A stretch of DNA of 20,827 bases from the NCBI GenBank assembly GCA_019894875.1, contig JAGXNR010000044.1:1-20827 (forward strand). Reading direction: 5' to 3'. This document shows, piece after piece, positions 7,534 to 15,463 of this stretch. This DNA is from Promethearchaeota archaeon (GTDB lineage: Archaea > Asgardarchaeota > Lokiarchaeia > Sigynarchaeales > SOKP01). A model generated the notes under the pieces. The model searched no databases. It was not told the origin of the DNA and saw only the letters and a program-made list of their open reading frames with translations. The stretch's first letter is position 1; each line of letters opens with the position of its first letter. The translations under genes and the position numbers were made by a program.

Positions 7534-8442
7534 CTAAGGTTCCCATCTCTTTTTCTCTTCTTCCTTCTTCTCTTTTTTTAATTCTTTGCGTTCTTTATAT
7601 TTAAGTTCATCATAGCGTTTAGTATATATTTCTTCATATTTTTCTCTCAATGCTTCAATATCTTCAACATTGCCTAATTTATCTTCAAGCCCATCTTCAA
7701 AGAAATAATTTACTTTGAATTTTTTAGCAGGGATACCGACATAAATCCAACCACTCTCTAACACTTGACCAACTGTAGTCACGCTATTAGCAGCTAAGAT
7801 ACAATTTTTCCCAATTTTAGTACCAGGCATAACTATAGCATGGGAACCAATTCTTACTTTATCTTCAATAATCGTCTTTCTGATTATCAATAGGTTTCCT
7901 ATAATAACAGCTCCTTGAATAATTGAACCTTGACCAACCACAACATCCTTTCCAAACTCTATAAATTCTGTGTCAACCCAACCCTCAAATAAGGAATTTG
8001 ATATTTTTGTTTTAACTCCGAATGCCTTAAAACACATATTATCTAAAATACCTGGAAAAGGAAATCTATGCGCTAACCATACTGGCCATCGTTTAATTGT
8101 ATTTCTAAGACTCCAATACCGAAAATCTTTATCAGCGGGATGTCTTAAAAAAGTTCCTTCTTTTGGGCGATGAATGACGTTAACTATAACTAATAATACT
8201 TTTGCAAAAAATATTGCAGAAAAAACAATCGTTACATACATTAAAAATCCCAAAAGAGGTAGATAGGTATAGAAATGAACAGGTCTAGTGTAACTCCATA
8301 AAAAACGCCAATATACCCAAAATTCTAATAGAAGTGGAATTATACTCGCCCAAATAAGGAATATATAAAATATTAAATACCTTTTTCGCGCTAAAATTGT
8401 CGGCGTGAAGGGACCTACACGCATTGTATTTGGTACACTCAT
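7534..8442 (-). CDS. Membrane-anchored hexapeptide (LbH) transferase-like protein, single unit
   Basis: 302 aa. Two hydrophobic segments (about residues 22-42 and 58-90) are followed by a conserved linker (NVIHRPKEGTF, then FRYWSLRNTIKRWPVWL) and a left-handed beta-helix of I/V-G-x-x hexapeptides (about 145-225) with His201 in VRIGSHAIVMPG. A highly charged Lys/Glu helix, probably coiled coil, closes the protein (about 250-300). It equals the C-terminal half of the two large proteins next door. Such beta-helices usually form trimeric acyl- or acetyltransferases. Its ATG overlaps the stop of the 624-aa gene upstream (ATGA, 8439-8442), so the two are translationally coupled and may form a complex. 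The substrate is unknown. Confidence 0.75.
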   Translation of the reverse strand: MSVPNTMRVGPFTPTILARKRYLIFYIFLIWASIIPLLLEFWVYWRFLWSYTRPVHFYTYLPLLGFLMYVTIVFSAIFFAKVLLVIVNVIHRPKEGTFLRHPADKDFRYWSLRNTIKRWPVWLAHRFPFPGILDNMCFKAFGVKTKISNSLFEGWVDTEFIEFGKDVVVGQGSIIQGAVIIGNLLIIRKTIIEDKVRIGSHAIVMPGTKIGKNCILAANSVTTVGQVLESGWIYVGIPAKKFKVNYFFEDGLEDKLGNVEDIEALREKYEEIYTKRYDELKYKERKELKKEKKEEEKKRWEP

Positions 8443-10313
8443 ATCTCTTTTACCTCTTTTTCTGTTTTAACTAAATCTTTTTTATCTTCATCTATATTAA
8501 TTTCATATTTAATTTCAAATTTTTTTGCTTCATCTACATCCCGCTTAAGTATTACATCTCTTCTCTCTTCTGCGTACTTATTTTCTTTTAATTTTATCGC
8601 GGGAAATCCAAAATAAACCCAATTGGGTTCTAATACTTGATTTAAAGTTGTAGAAGAAAGTGCACCAATCACTGACTCTTTGCCTATAATCGTTCCTGGG
8701 GCAATAGTTGTGTGCCCACCAATCATGATATAATCGTCACATACCACCTTCTTTATAATCAAATATCGCCCGACCACCATTGAGGACATAATTGTAGCAC
8801 CTTGTCCGATTAAGTTTTTCCTTCCAAATTTAATAAATTCAGCATCACACCATGCATCATTCATATGGCTCGAAGCATCCATATCCACACCTAATAATCT
8901 TAATGCTACTACATCTGTCCAAGGAAGTGGTGAATTACGCATGAACCATAATGCAATCTTTTTTATTTGAGTTCGCAAAGCCCAAAATTCAAAGTCAGTA
9001 TCACCTATCTCTGCTTTAAAAATTCCCTCATTTGGTTTATGTATCAAATTTATTAAGATTAAAAGTAATTTACAGAAAAGTAGGCAACCTAATATAAAGA
9101 AATAGATTGATCCGAGTAAAGCAAATGGGAGGAAAGTTAAAATCGCAACCCAACTCTTTTCTGCAAGAAACCAATACCACATTATCGAGATTATTAATCC
9201 TGCTAACCAAAAAATTGGGATGTATACTATTAAAAATTTAGAATTAACTCGAGATATAGCTGAGCTAGTAGCGAAATCAATTGCTAAATCTTCTTTAGTT
9301 AATTTTGTTATATCAATATCGCTCTTATCCAAATCATCATTCACTTGTTCTATATTAACAGCATTCATAGCAGATGTTTCTTGACTTTCTTTTGTTTTCA
9401 GTTTTTTCAATAATTTTTTATCTGCATAACCTGCAATATTCTCATTTTTCTCTAAATCTGCAGGTGTTATGTCTAAATATTCCATAGTCTTCTTTCTAAA
9501 TATTTTTCTTAATGGGATTCCCCAATAATAATTTTTTCCTTTTAAAACACTGTGTTTACTTGTTGAGGCTAATGGAAGTAAGAAAGAATCGTCATTAACT
9601 TCAGATCCCGGCCCGATTTGACTCATTGCTGCAGCTGTAACATTATCACCGACTCTAATTTTAAAATACGAGATATTTCCAAAGATCCCTTGAATTAGAT
9701 GACTAGCTAAAGTAGAATTAACTCCGATATAGCAATTCTCCCCAATTTCAATAAATTTATCCATCCCTACAGATTCTTCTAGGATTGTATTTTTCCCAAT
9801 TTTATTAGAACCCACAGTGTTAAAGAACCAATTACTTAACCAAGGGAAAACACCCTTAGTTAATGAATTTTTCCCATATTTAATCAAAAAACTTCTTATA
9901 TGATAATAATTAACTGCCTTGCTACGAATATTTCGAGGAATCACACCTGATTTTGAAGGTGAGATTTTTTCAGTAATTTTCCAACAAATTTTAGTCGATA
10001 TTCCTAAAAAGAATAGATGAAGTAAATAACAACCAATGAGAATAATTGGCATCGATAAGAAGGCAATTAAAGAGTTGATCTCTGTAAAGATTGCTAAAAG
10101 ATTAGAGATTTCTAAGACATTAGGGATAAATATTTGAAGAAAGTAAGATAAAAAACAAATACCGGGAAGTACCCACGAACTATAAAAAATAAAAATAAAA
10201 GCGATGATATACAAATGAAATTGAAGCTTAACCTCTTCTTTTAAAACGTGATTTTCAACCGTGTCTGTATTCGGTGGTTCGCTTTGGTCAACTTCTTCGC
10301 TCATCGTAACCAT
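8439..10313 (-). CDS. Double-unit TM + LbH transferase-like membrane protein (copy 1)
   Basis: 624 aa built as two similar halves. The N-half has hydrophobic segments at about 35-63 and 72-108, then a beta-helix at about 165-250. The C-half has hydrophobic segments at about 359-384 and 388-427, the linker NLIHKPNEGIF, FEFWALRTQIKK, then a beta-helix at about 485-560 with H534 in MIGGHTTIAPG. The two are joined by a charged linker (300-345). The layout resembles the multi-TM hexapeptide terminal domain known from some non-ribosomal peptide synthetases and from epsilon-poly-lysine synthetase, but no adenylation or carrier domain is present here. The N-half lacks the His at the matching loop (VGDNVTAAAMSQIGPG), so only the C-half may be catalytic. 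It overlaps the 302-aa gene downstream by 4 nt. Confidence 0.75.
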   Translation of the reverse strand: MVTMSEEVDQSEPPNTDTVENHVLKEEVKLQFHLYIIAFIFIFYSSWVLPGICFLSYFLQIFIPNVLEISNLLAIFTEINSLIAFLSMPIILIGCYLLHLFFLGISTKICWKITEKISPSKSGVIPRNIRSKAVNYYHIRSFLIKYGKNSLTKGVFPWLSNWFFNTVGSNKIGKNTILEESVGMDKFIEIGENCYIGVNSTLASHLIQGIFGNISYFKIRVGDNVTAAAMSQIGPGSEVNDDSFLLPLASTSKHSVLKGKNYYWGIPLRKIFRKKTMEYLDITPADLEKNENIAGYADKKLLKKLKTKESQETSAMNAVNIEQVNDDLDKSDIDITKLTKEDLAIDFATSSAISRVNSKFLIVYIPIFWLAGLIISIMWYWFLAEKSWVAILTFLPFALLGSIYFFILGCLLFCKLLLILINLIHKPNEGIFKAEIGDTDFEFWALRTQIKKIALWFMRNSPLPWTDVVALRLLGVDMDASSHMNDAWCDAEFIKFGRKNLIGQGATIMSSMVVGRYLIIKKVVCDDYIMIGGHTTIAPGTIIGKESVIGALSSTTLNQVLEPNWVYFGFPAIKLKENKYAEERRDVILKRDVDEAKKFEIKYEINIDEDKKDLVKTEKEVKEI

Positions 10314-10448
10314 ATATTTGCATTGAAAATTGTTAAACTTTGAAACTGATTAATTTTTGCTCTATTAAAAAGCAATTGATACTTACTATACATTATAAGA
10401 TATTTTTTATCCTTTTAAATTTATGATTAATCTTTTTAAAAAATTATC
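10314..10448. promoter_or_regulatory. Divergent upstream region, LbH copy 1 / YkgJ-like
   Basis: A 135 bp AT-rich gap between divergent genes. On the plus strand TTTTAAAT (10413-10420) lies about 30 nt before the YkgJ-like ATG and TTTTTAAAAAA (10433-10443) lies closer; the first suits a TATA box for a nearly leaderless mRNA. The minus-strand promoter is not distinct. Confidence 0.35.
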
Positions 10449-10844
10449 ATGAAAAATAAATGCGAAAATTGCGGAGAATGCTGTCTAAGAACAAAAATGA
10501 TTCTTTCCAAAAATGATGTTGATAAAATAATAAAAATCTCTCCTGAAAATCTACAAAAAGAAGATTTCGCGTTTAAAAACAAGAATGGGTTTTTTCAACT
10601 AAAAAATATTAAGGATCACTGCACATTTTTAGAACCTCTTTCAAAGAAATGTAAAATTTATGAATATCGTCCTCAAGGATGTAGATTTTATCCGTTAATA
10701 TTTGATTTCCAGGAAAAAAATTGTATTTTTGATATTGACTGTCCTAGACCTCATCTATTTTATCAGGATAAAACTGAATTAAAAAATACCTGCCAAAATT
10801 TAATGAAATTTTTAAAAAGAGAATTAGATCTAAATTTACATTAA
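10449..10844 (+). CDS. YkgJ-family cysteine-cluster protein
   Basis: 131 aa. It begins with CxxCxxCC (C5, C8, C11, C12) and has the matching second cluster C58-TFL, C68-KIYEYRPQGC (C78) RFYP, plus C92 and C98. This arrangement defines the YkgJ/UPF0153 family, annotated as a putative zinc- or iron-chelating domain; some members are linked to flagellin methylation (FliB-like) or to iron-sulfur binding, but the family role is not settled. There is no membrane segment. It sits inverted between two near-identical-layout LbH membrane proteins, ending only 15 nt from the convergent downstream gene, so it was inserted between, or kept inside, a duplicated block. Confidence 0.8.
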   Translation: MKNKCENCGECCLRTKMILSKNDVDKIIKISPENLQKEDFAFKNKNGFFQLKNIKDHCTFLEPLSKKCKIYEYRPQGCRFYPLIFDFQEKNCIFDIDCPRPHLFYQDKTELKNTCQNLMKFLKRELDLNLH

Positions 10845-10859
10845 AACTATCAAATTTTC

Positions 10860-12683
10860 TTACACGAGATCCTTCTTATCATCATCGATATTAACCTCGT
10901 ATTCAATTTCAAATTTCTCTTCTTCATCTACATCTCTTTTCATCAATATCTCTCTATGGGATTCAGCATATTTATTTGGTTTAAGCTTAATGCATGGTAT
11001 TCCAATATAGATCCATCCGGGTTCAAGTATCTGAGAATACACTGATGTGGAAAGAGCACTAACAAAAGTATCTTCCCCTACAATTGTTCCTGGTGCGATT
11101 GTAGAATGACCTCCAATGAGAGAATAATCCCCAAAAATCACATTTTTAATAATCAAATAAGAGCCGACGATTTGAGAGGACATGATTGTAACGCCTTGCC
11201 CAATTAAGACTCTTCTCCCAAATGTTATAAATTCACTATCGCACCAAGAATCGTATAATGAACTTGATAAGCTCATTTTTACTCCGAAAAATTTAAATGC
11301 TAAAATATCTGCCCAAGGAAGGGGCCAATTACGTAAAAACCATAATACAATTTTTTTTATTTCGGTACGTAAGCTCCAAAATTCAAAATCAGGATCCCCA
11401 ACTTCTGCTTTAAAAATACCTTCTCTTGGTTTATGGATTAAATTTATTAAAATTAGAAATAATTTGCTAAAAAAGAAACAACCCAATATAAAGATAAACC
11501 ACATAATGATTAACATCGTAGGAAGGAAAAATACCATTACAAATACATTTCTTACTAAAGAAGTGAATGTATAAAATATTATTGTGTCCAACATCCCTGA
11601 TAACCAGAAAATTGGGATGTAAACTACTAAAAACTTAATATTCACCCTTGAAATTACACTACTTGTAGTGAAATCTAAAGCTAAATCTTCATCACTTAAA
11701 TCACTTAGTTCAATTTTCTCCCTAATATCATCTTCTTTTTCTTTTTCGATTTTTTCATCAGAGTGTTCTAAAATATTCTCAGCTTTTAACTTCTTAACAA
11801 GATTTTTATCAACGTACCCTGCAATATTCTCATTGATTTCTAAATCCTTTGGGTTTAAATTTAAATATTCCATAGTTTTCTTTCTAAATATTTTCCTTAA
11901 AGGAATTCCCCAATAATAATTATTTCCTTTTAAAACGCTATGTTTTCCAGCAGAAGCTAAGGGAAGTAAATACGAATTATCATGCAATTCTGATCCTGCC
12001 GCAATTAAATTTGTTCCGGCAGCAGTAACATTATCTCCTACTTTAACATGAAAATAATTTATGTTTCCAAAAGTTCCATCAACCAGGTGAGTTGCTAAAG
12101 CTGAACCTGCTCCAAAATAGCAATTTTTTCCTACGATTGCAAATTTTTCATTACATATACTTTCCTCTAATGTCGATCCTTTTCCGATCACGCTTGAGCC
12201 TACAAAATTGAAAAACCAATTACTTAACCAAGGAAATGCTCCTTTCGTAAAAGTATTTTTTCCATATTTGATCAAAAAACTCCGAATATGATAATAATTC
12301 AGAGTTTTACTTGGAAAATTTCTTGGTATTATTCCGTCTTTACTGGGTGACTTTTTTTCGCTAAGTCTCCAAAAAAATCGTGTTGCTAACCCAACAAAAA
12401 ATAGTCGGATTAAATAGCAACCTATAATGACTAAGGGCATTGATACTAATGTAAGAACTGAGTTTATCTCAGTAAAAAGTGATAAGAAACTTGATATTTC
12501 TAAGAAATTAGGCAAGAAAATGAGAAAGATATAACTCATAAATAAAAATGCTGGAACTATGTATGAGGTGAGATAAATTGTAAAAAAGACAAATAAATAC
12601 CAGAAATATTGAAATTGAATCTCTTCGCGTATTGCATTATTCTCAGTATCTAATTCTGGCGCTTCTATGTCAGCATCAGTCAT
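10860..12683 (-). CDS. Double-unit TM + LbH transferase-like membrane protein (copy 2)
   Basis: 607 aa, a close full-length paralog of the 624-aa gene. Long identical stretches include NYYHIRSFLIKYGKN, the WGIPLRKIFRKKTMEYL segment and NLIHKP. The same order is seen: two hydrophobic segments (about 25-60, 65-105), beta-helix 1 (about 165-250), charged linker (about 300-345), two hydrophobic segments (about 357-427), beta-helix 2 (about 480-560). His526 (LIGGHSTIAPG) is kept in the C-half; the N-half again has no His at that loop (VGDNVTAAGTNLIAAG). The charged linker is the least conserved part. It has no single-unit partner of its own downstream, unlike copy 1. Probably a multi-pass membrane enzyme modifying a lipid, sugar or peptide; the substrate is unknown. 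Confidence 0.75.
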   Translation of the reverse strand: MTDADIEAPELDTENNAIREEIQFQYFWYLFVFFTIYLTSYIVPAFLFMSYIFLIFLPNFLEISSFLSLFTEINSVLTLVSMPLVIIGCYLIRLFFVGLATRFFWRLSEKKSPSKDGIIPRNFPSKTLNYYHIRSFLIKYGKNTFTKGAFPWLSNWFFNFVGSSVIGKGSTLEESICNEKFAIVGKNCYFGAGSALATHLVDGTFGNINYFHVKVGDNVTAAGTNLIAAGSELHDNSYLLPLASAGKHSVLKGNNYYWGIPLRKIFRKKTMEYLNLNPKDLEINENIAGYVDKNLVKKLKAENILEHSDEKIEKEKEDDIREKIELSDLSDEDLALDFTTSSVISRVNIKFLVVYIPIFWLSGMLDTIIFYTFTSLVRNVFVMVFFLPTMLIIMWFIFILGCFFFSKLFLILINLIHKPREGIFKAEVGDPDFEFWSLRTEIKKIVLWFLRNWPLPWADILAFKFFGVKMSLSSSLYDSWCDSEFITFGRRVLIGQGVTIMSSQIVGSYLIIKNVIFGDYSLIGGHSTIAPGTIVGEDTFVSALSTSVYSQILEPGWIYIGIPCIKLKPNKYAESHREILMKRDVDEEEKFEIEYEVNIDDDKKDLV

Positions 12684-12828
12684 AATATGGTTTTCTCGAA
12701 AGCTCTAAATTATGATTTTTTAGGTTATATAATAATTAAATCATTTTCTCTAAAAAATTCACTGTTTAGAAACTTTAACCATTGTGTAAATAAAAAGAAT
12801 TTGGTTTAGGATTATGCTCTTTTTTGGA
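12684..12828 (-). terminator. Spacer between ADH and LbH copy 2, with a T-rich tract
   Basis: 145 bp between two minus-strand genes. Read on the minus strand, the sequence after the alcohol dehydrogenase stop contains TTCTTTTTATTT (around 12787-12798), a plausible archaeal poly-T terminator. The LbH copy 2 promoter would lie between there and 12684. No other element is visible. Confidence 0.35.
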
Positions 12829-13836
12829 TTATATATGTATAATTGTTTTAATGTGGTCTTGGTTTATTTTATTGAAATCAATAGCCTTTTCAATATCTTT
12901 TAATGGTAATTTTTTAGAGATTAATTTATCAACATTAATCTTTTCTGTTTTTAATCCCTCGATAGCTTTATCAAATGGTCCACATCTACTTGTATATAAC
13001 GTTAATTCACGAACAATGACATCTGTTATATTAATAGGGGTAGCAAGGCCATGTGTACTTTTTAAATGAATTTTGCCGAGACTTCTGCATGAAGCGATTA
13101 TATCGTTTATTGCTAAAGGGTTTCCTGTAGCATCAATAACGACATCGGCGCCTATTCCATTTGTAAAATTTTTTATCCTATTAACCGTATTTGGACCGTC
13201 AAATCTATTAATTATTTTCTGAGCACCAAGTTTTTTTGCTAGGGTAAGTTTCTTATGAGAACTATCTACAACAATTAATTTGAAACCCTTCAATAGCGCT
13301 ACTTGTGTAATTAGCAAGCCTAACCTTCCGAGGCCAAAAATTACCATCGTTTCATCACTTGGATCTAATGGCATTGTTTCGAATATTTGATAGGCTGCTG
13401 CGAGTGGTTCAATGAAAGTAGCTTGATCATACGATAAAGCATCAGGGATTTCATGTAGTAAATATGAATCTATTTTTACAAATTCGGCTAGAGCGCCATT
13501 AATATCAATTCCTAATGCTTTTCGAGAAATACATTGAGTGTGCTTTCCTTCTTTGCAATAATAGCAGCTGAAATCAATATTACTATTTATTTCGGAGGTT
13601 ACTCTTTTATTAAGCCATTTTGGATCAACTTTATCTCCCACTTTTATTACGTCACCAGCAAATTCATGGCCTAATATTATAGGCGTTGGAGTAGGTAAAG
13701 TTCCTTTAATAATAGCTATATCTGTTCCACAGAGTCCAACACTTTTAACACTAACTAATACTTGATTCTCATTTATTCTTGGATCACGCACTGTTTTTAT
13801 ACTCAAATTTTCCCCATCAAACACTGCCGCTTTCAT
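12829..13836 (-). CDS. Zinc-dependent alcohol/polyol dehydrogenase (MDR family)
   Basis: 335 aa, normal MDR length. The catalytic zinc ligands are C36 (GLCGTD), H57 and E58 (LGHEFAG) and E143 (FIEPLA). The structural zinc lobe has D88, C91, C94 and C102 with the standard 3-3-8 spacing, with Asp replacing the first Cys; an acidic residue at this place is also known in the Sulfolobus alcohol dehydrogenase (Glu98). The Rossmann motif FGLGRLG (167-173) and D191 at the end of the next strand point to NAD rather than NADP. It resembles sorbitol/threonine-dehydrogenase-type enzymes; the exact alcohol is not readable. The upstream gap (13837-13952) contains a weak GGAG, too far from the ATG to be a good RBS. 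Confidence 0.85.
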   Translation of the reverse strand: MKAAVFDGENLSIKTVRDPRINENQVLVSVKSVGLCGTDIAIIKGTLPTPTPIILGHEFAGDVIKVGDKVDPKWLNKRVTSEINSNIDFSCYYCKEGKHTQCISRKALGIDINGALAEFVKIDSYLLHEIPDALSYDQATFIEPLAAAYQIFETMPLDPSDETMVIFGLGRLGLLITQVALLKGFKLIVVDSSHKKLTLAKKLGAQKIINRFDGPNTVNRIKNFTNGIGADVVIDATGNPLAINDIIASCRSLGKIHLKSTHGLATPINITDVIVRELTLYTSRCGPFDKAIEGLKTEKINVDKLISKKLPLKDIEKAIDFNKINQDHIKTIIHI

Positions 13837-13952
13837 TTTTTATCCAATTATCTCCTAAATTAGAATGATATTAAGTCATGTTTACTTTTGAAATTTTTTA
13901 TTTAAATTTAGAACTAATAAAATAATCAATGATAATAGAAAAGAAAATTCTT

Positions 13953-14756
13953 CTATTTTTGGTTTTGTTTTATTGACTCCTTTTCCATTTCATCCTTGAT
14001 AAACTCGATATTTTCTTTCAGTGTTTCTGTTATGGGCTCATCTCCCAGCTCAAGGTTATCCAAAACATTAATTGCATCTTTAAACAGTTTTAATGCTTCG
14101 GGATATTGAGATCGTTTATAGTATACTCCGGGTATTTTCGAAAATTTAAAGGAAATACATTGCCACGCTGTAATCAATATCCAAGTTAGTATGGACATTG
14201 CTAATATCCATTCTACTAATGGATTTAATGTAATTAATAACAATACCAAGAAAAATCCTATTAAAAAACCATAATATGCTAAGTATTTTTTAAATTCTGG
14301 ACCTTTATACATCGCAGACTTAGGTCCTAAGTACATTAATATACTGTACAATACAATATAAATTGAAGATCCAATAAAACTCACACCCGCTACAATATTA
14401 TGAAATACTTGAAAAGCATCCATGAAAGCATCATCTGCTGGTGGAATTATTCCCACCAGAGCAATACACATGTTAGTAAAAATTGCTATCCCTGTTGCAA
14501 TTCTTCTAATATTATCTTCTAGATACACTAATTCATTTTTCAGGTAGATATAAAAAGGGATTAATGATGAACCAGCTACTACAAATCCAATGCTAAATAA
14601 CGATTGGGCATTTTTCGTCCCAAGCGTACTTATAGTATGTGTTACGGGGGAGTATCCTGGAGTAAGAAATGCTGTTACTATTAGAATAATCAAAATAAAT
14701 AATGTCCCAAAAAACCCAAATAAAACCTCCATCCTCGACTCTTTTATCGCAACCAT
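13953..14756 (-). CDS. Six-TM DUF998-like membrane protein with soluble helical tail
   Basis: 267 aa from ATG 14756, chosen because GAGG (in TTAAGAGGAA) lies 9 nt upstream; the frame is open to a TTG at 14828, but the extra 24 residues are charged and not family-like. Six hydrophobic segments fall at about 9-31, 51-73, 84-104, 115-142, 158-178 and 181-203. The early GYSPVTHTISTLG motif, the mid-protein HNIVAG, and the topology fit the DUF998 family, whose role is unknown. Residues about 206-267 form a soluble tail with one TPR-like hairpin (YYKRSQYPEALKLFKDAINV) and an acidic helix, unusual for a plain DUF998 protein. It is divergent from the small-GTPase gene, 142 bp away. Confidence 0.65.
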   Translation of the reverse strand: MVAIKESRMEVLFGFFGTLFILIILIVTAFLTPGYSPVTHTISTLGTKNAQSLFSIGFVVAGSSLIPFYIYLKNELVYLEDNIRRIATGIAIFTNMCIALVGIIPPADDAFMDAFQVFHNIVAGVSFIGSSIYIVLYSILMYLGPKSAMYKGPEFKKYLAYYGFLIGFFLVLLLITLNPLVEWILAMSILTWILITAWQCISFKFSKIPGVYYKRSQYPEALKLFKDAINVLDNLELGDEPITETLKENIEFIKDEMEKESIKQNQK

Positions 14757-14898
14757 AATATAATTCCTCTTAATTTTTAGTATCTCTAAGAATTTCTCAT
14801 TCACATTTTTGTATATAAAATAACACAATGAAAAGTTATTTATTAAAATATAACTGATATTTATAAGTAAGTGACAGATCTATATAAAAAGTGATTTA
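14757..14898. promoter_or_regulatory. Divergent promoter, DUF998-like gene / small GTPase
   Basis: A 142 bp AT-rich region. On the plus strand ATTTATAA (about 14858-14865) is a TATA candidate that would start transcription near 14886-14890 and give the GTPase mRNA a leader of about 10 nt; GTGAT just before its ATG is a weak RBS. On the minus strand, the membrane-protein gene has GAGG 9 nt before its ATG. Shared regulation is possible. Confidence 0.45.
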
Positions 14899-15444
14899 AT
14901 GGACAAATTCAAATTTAAGATTACTGTTATCGGAGATGGTTTTGTAGGAAAATCATCCCTAATAAAAAAATTCACTCAAGGAAGTTTTCAAAGGGATTAC
15001 ATTAAGACCATAGGAGCACAATTTTCTAAATACGATGAAGAAATTGAAGGTGATATATGTGAATTAGTTTTTTGGGATATAGCTGGTCAAGATGAATTTC
15101 ATTTCCTACGTCCTGCTTTTTATAAATCAAGCCTCGCAGCGATAATTGTATTTTCCATTGAGGAAAATAATTTCGGTAAAGAAAGTCTTAAACATACTGC
15201 ACTATGGTTCAAAGAAATTAAGAAATTTTGTGGGGATATACCCATTATACTTTTTGGTAATAAAGTTGATTTAGTTGATGAGAATACTTTAAATAAAGAG
15301 AAAATCCTTAAATTTGTTAAAAAGAACGATTTTTTTGGATTTTACCCTACTTCAGCTAAAACAGGTCAAAATGTTGAAGAAGCATTCAGAGCAATTATCA
15401 AATTATTATATGATAAAGTAAAGAATTCTATAATTGTTCCTTAA
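14899..15444 (+). CDS. Ras/Rab-like small GTPase
   Basis: 181 aa, a complete single-domain small GTPase. All five G motifs are present: G1 GDGFVGKSS (12-20), G2 T37 in KTIGAQF, G3 WDIAGQDE (59-66) with catalytic Gln64, G4 NKVD (121-124) and G5 TSAKTG (151-156). WDIAGQD is the Rab/Ras-type switch II, so it should be a GTP hydrolase that cycles between states, not an Arf- or SRP-type protein. The C-terminus (SIIVP) has no Cys, so it cannot be prenylated like eukaryotic Rabs; membrane contact would need a partner. Expanded families of such GTPases are a hallmark of Asgard archaea. The divergent six-TM gene is a candidate partner by position only. Confidence 0.95.
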   Translation: MDKFKFKITVIGDGFVGKSSLIKKFTQGSFQRDYIKTIGAQFSKYDEEIEGDICELVFWDIAGQDEFHFLRPAFYKSSLAAIIVFSIEENNFGKESLKHTALWFKEIKKFCGDIPIILFGNKVDLVDENTLNKEKILKFVKKNDFFGFYPTSAKTGQNVEEAFRAIIKLLYDKVKNSIIVP

Positions 15445-15463
15445 ATGTTCGATTTCCAATCTT

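Noticed and set aside
11182..11574. 130-codon plus-strand open frame opposite LbH copy 2
   Set aside because: Antisense to a well-supported membrane protein with conserved domains; the translation is low-complexity with no family features.
14757..14828. TTG start extending the DUF998-like protein by 24 residues
   Set aside because: ATG 14756 has a GAGG Shine-Dalgarno 9 nt upstream; the extension is charged and precedes the first membrane helix without similarity.
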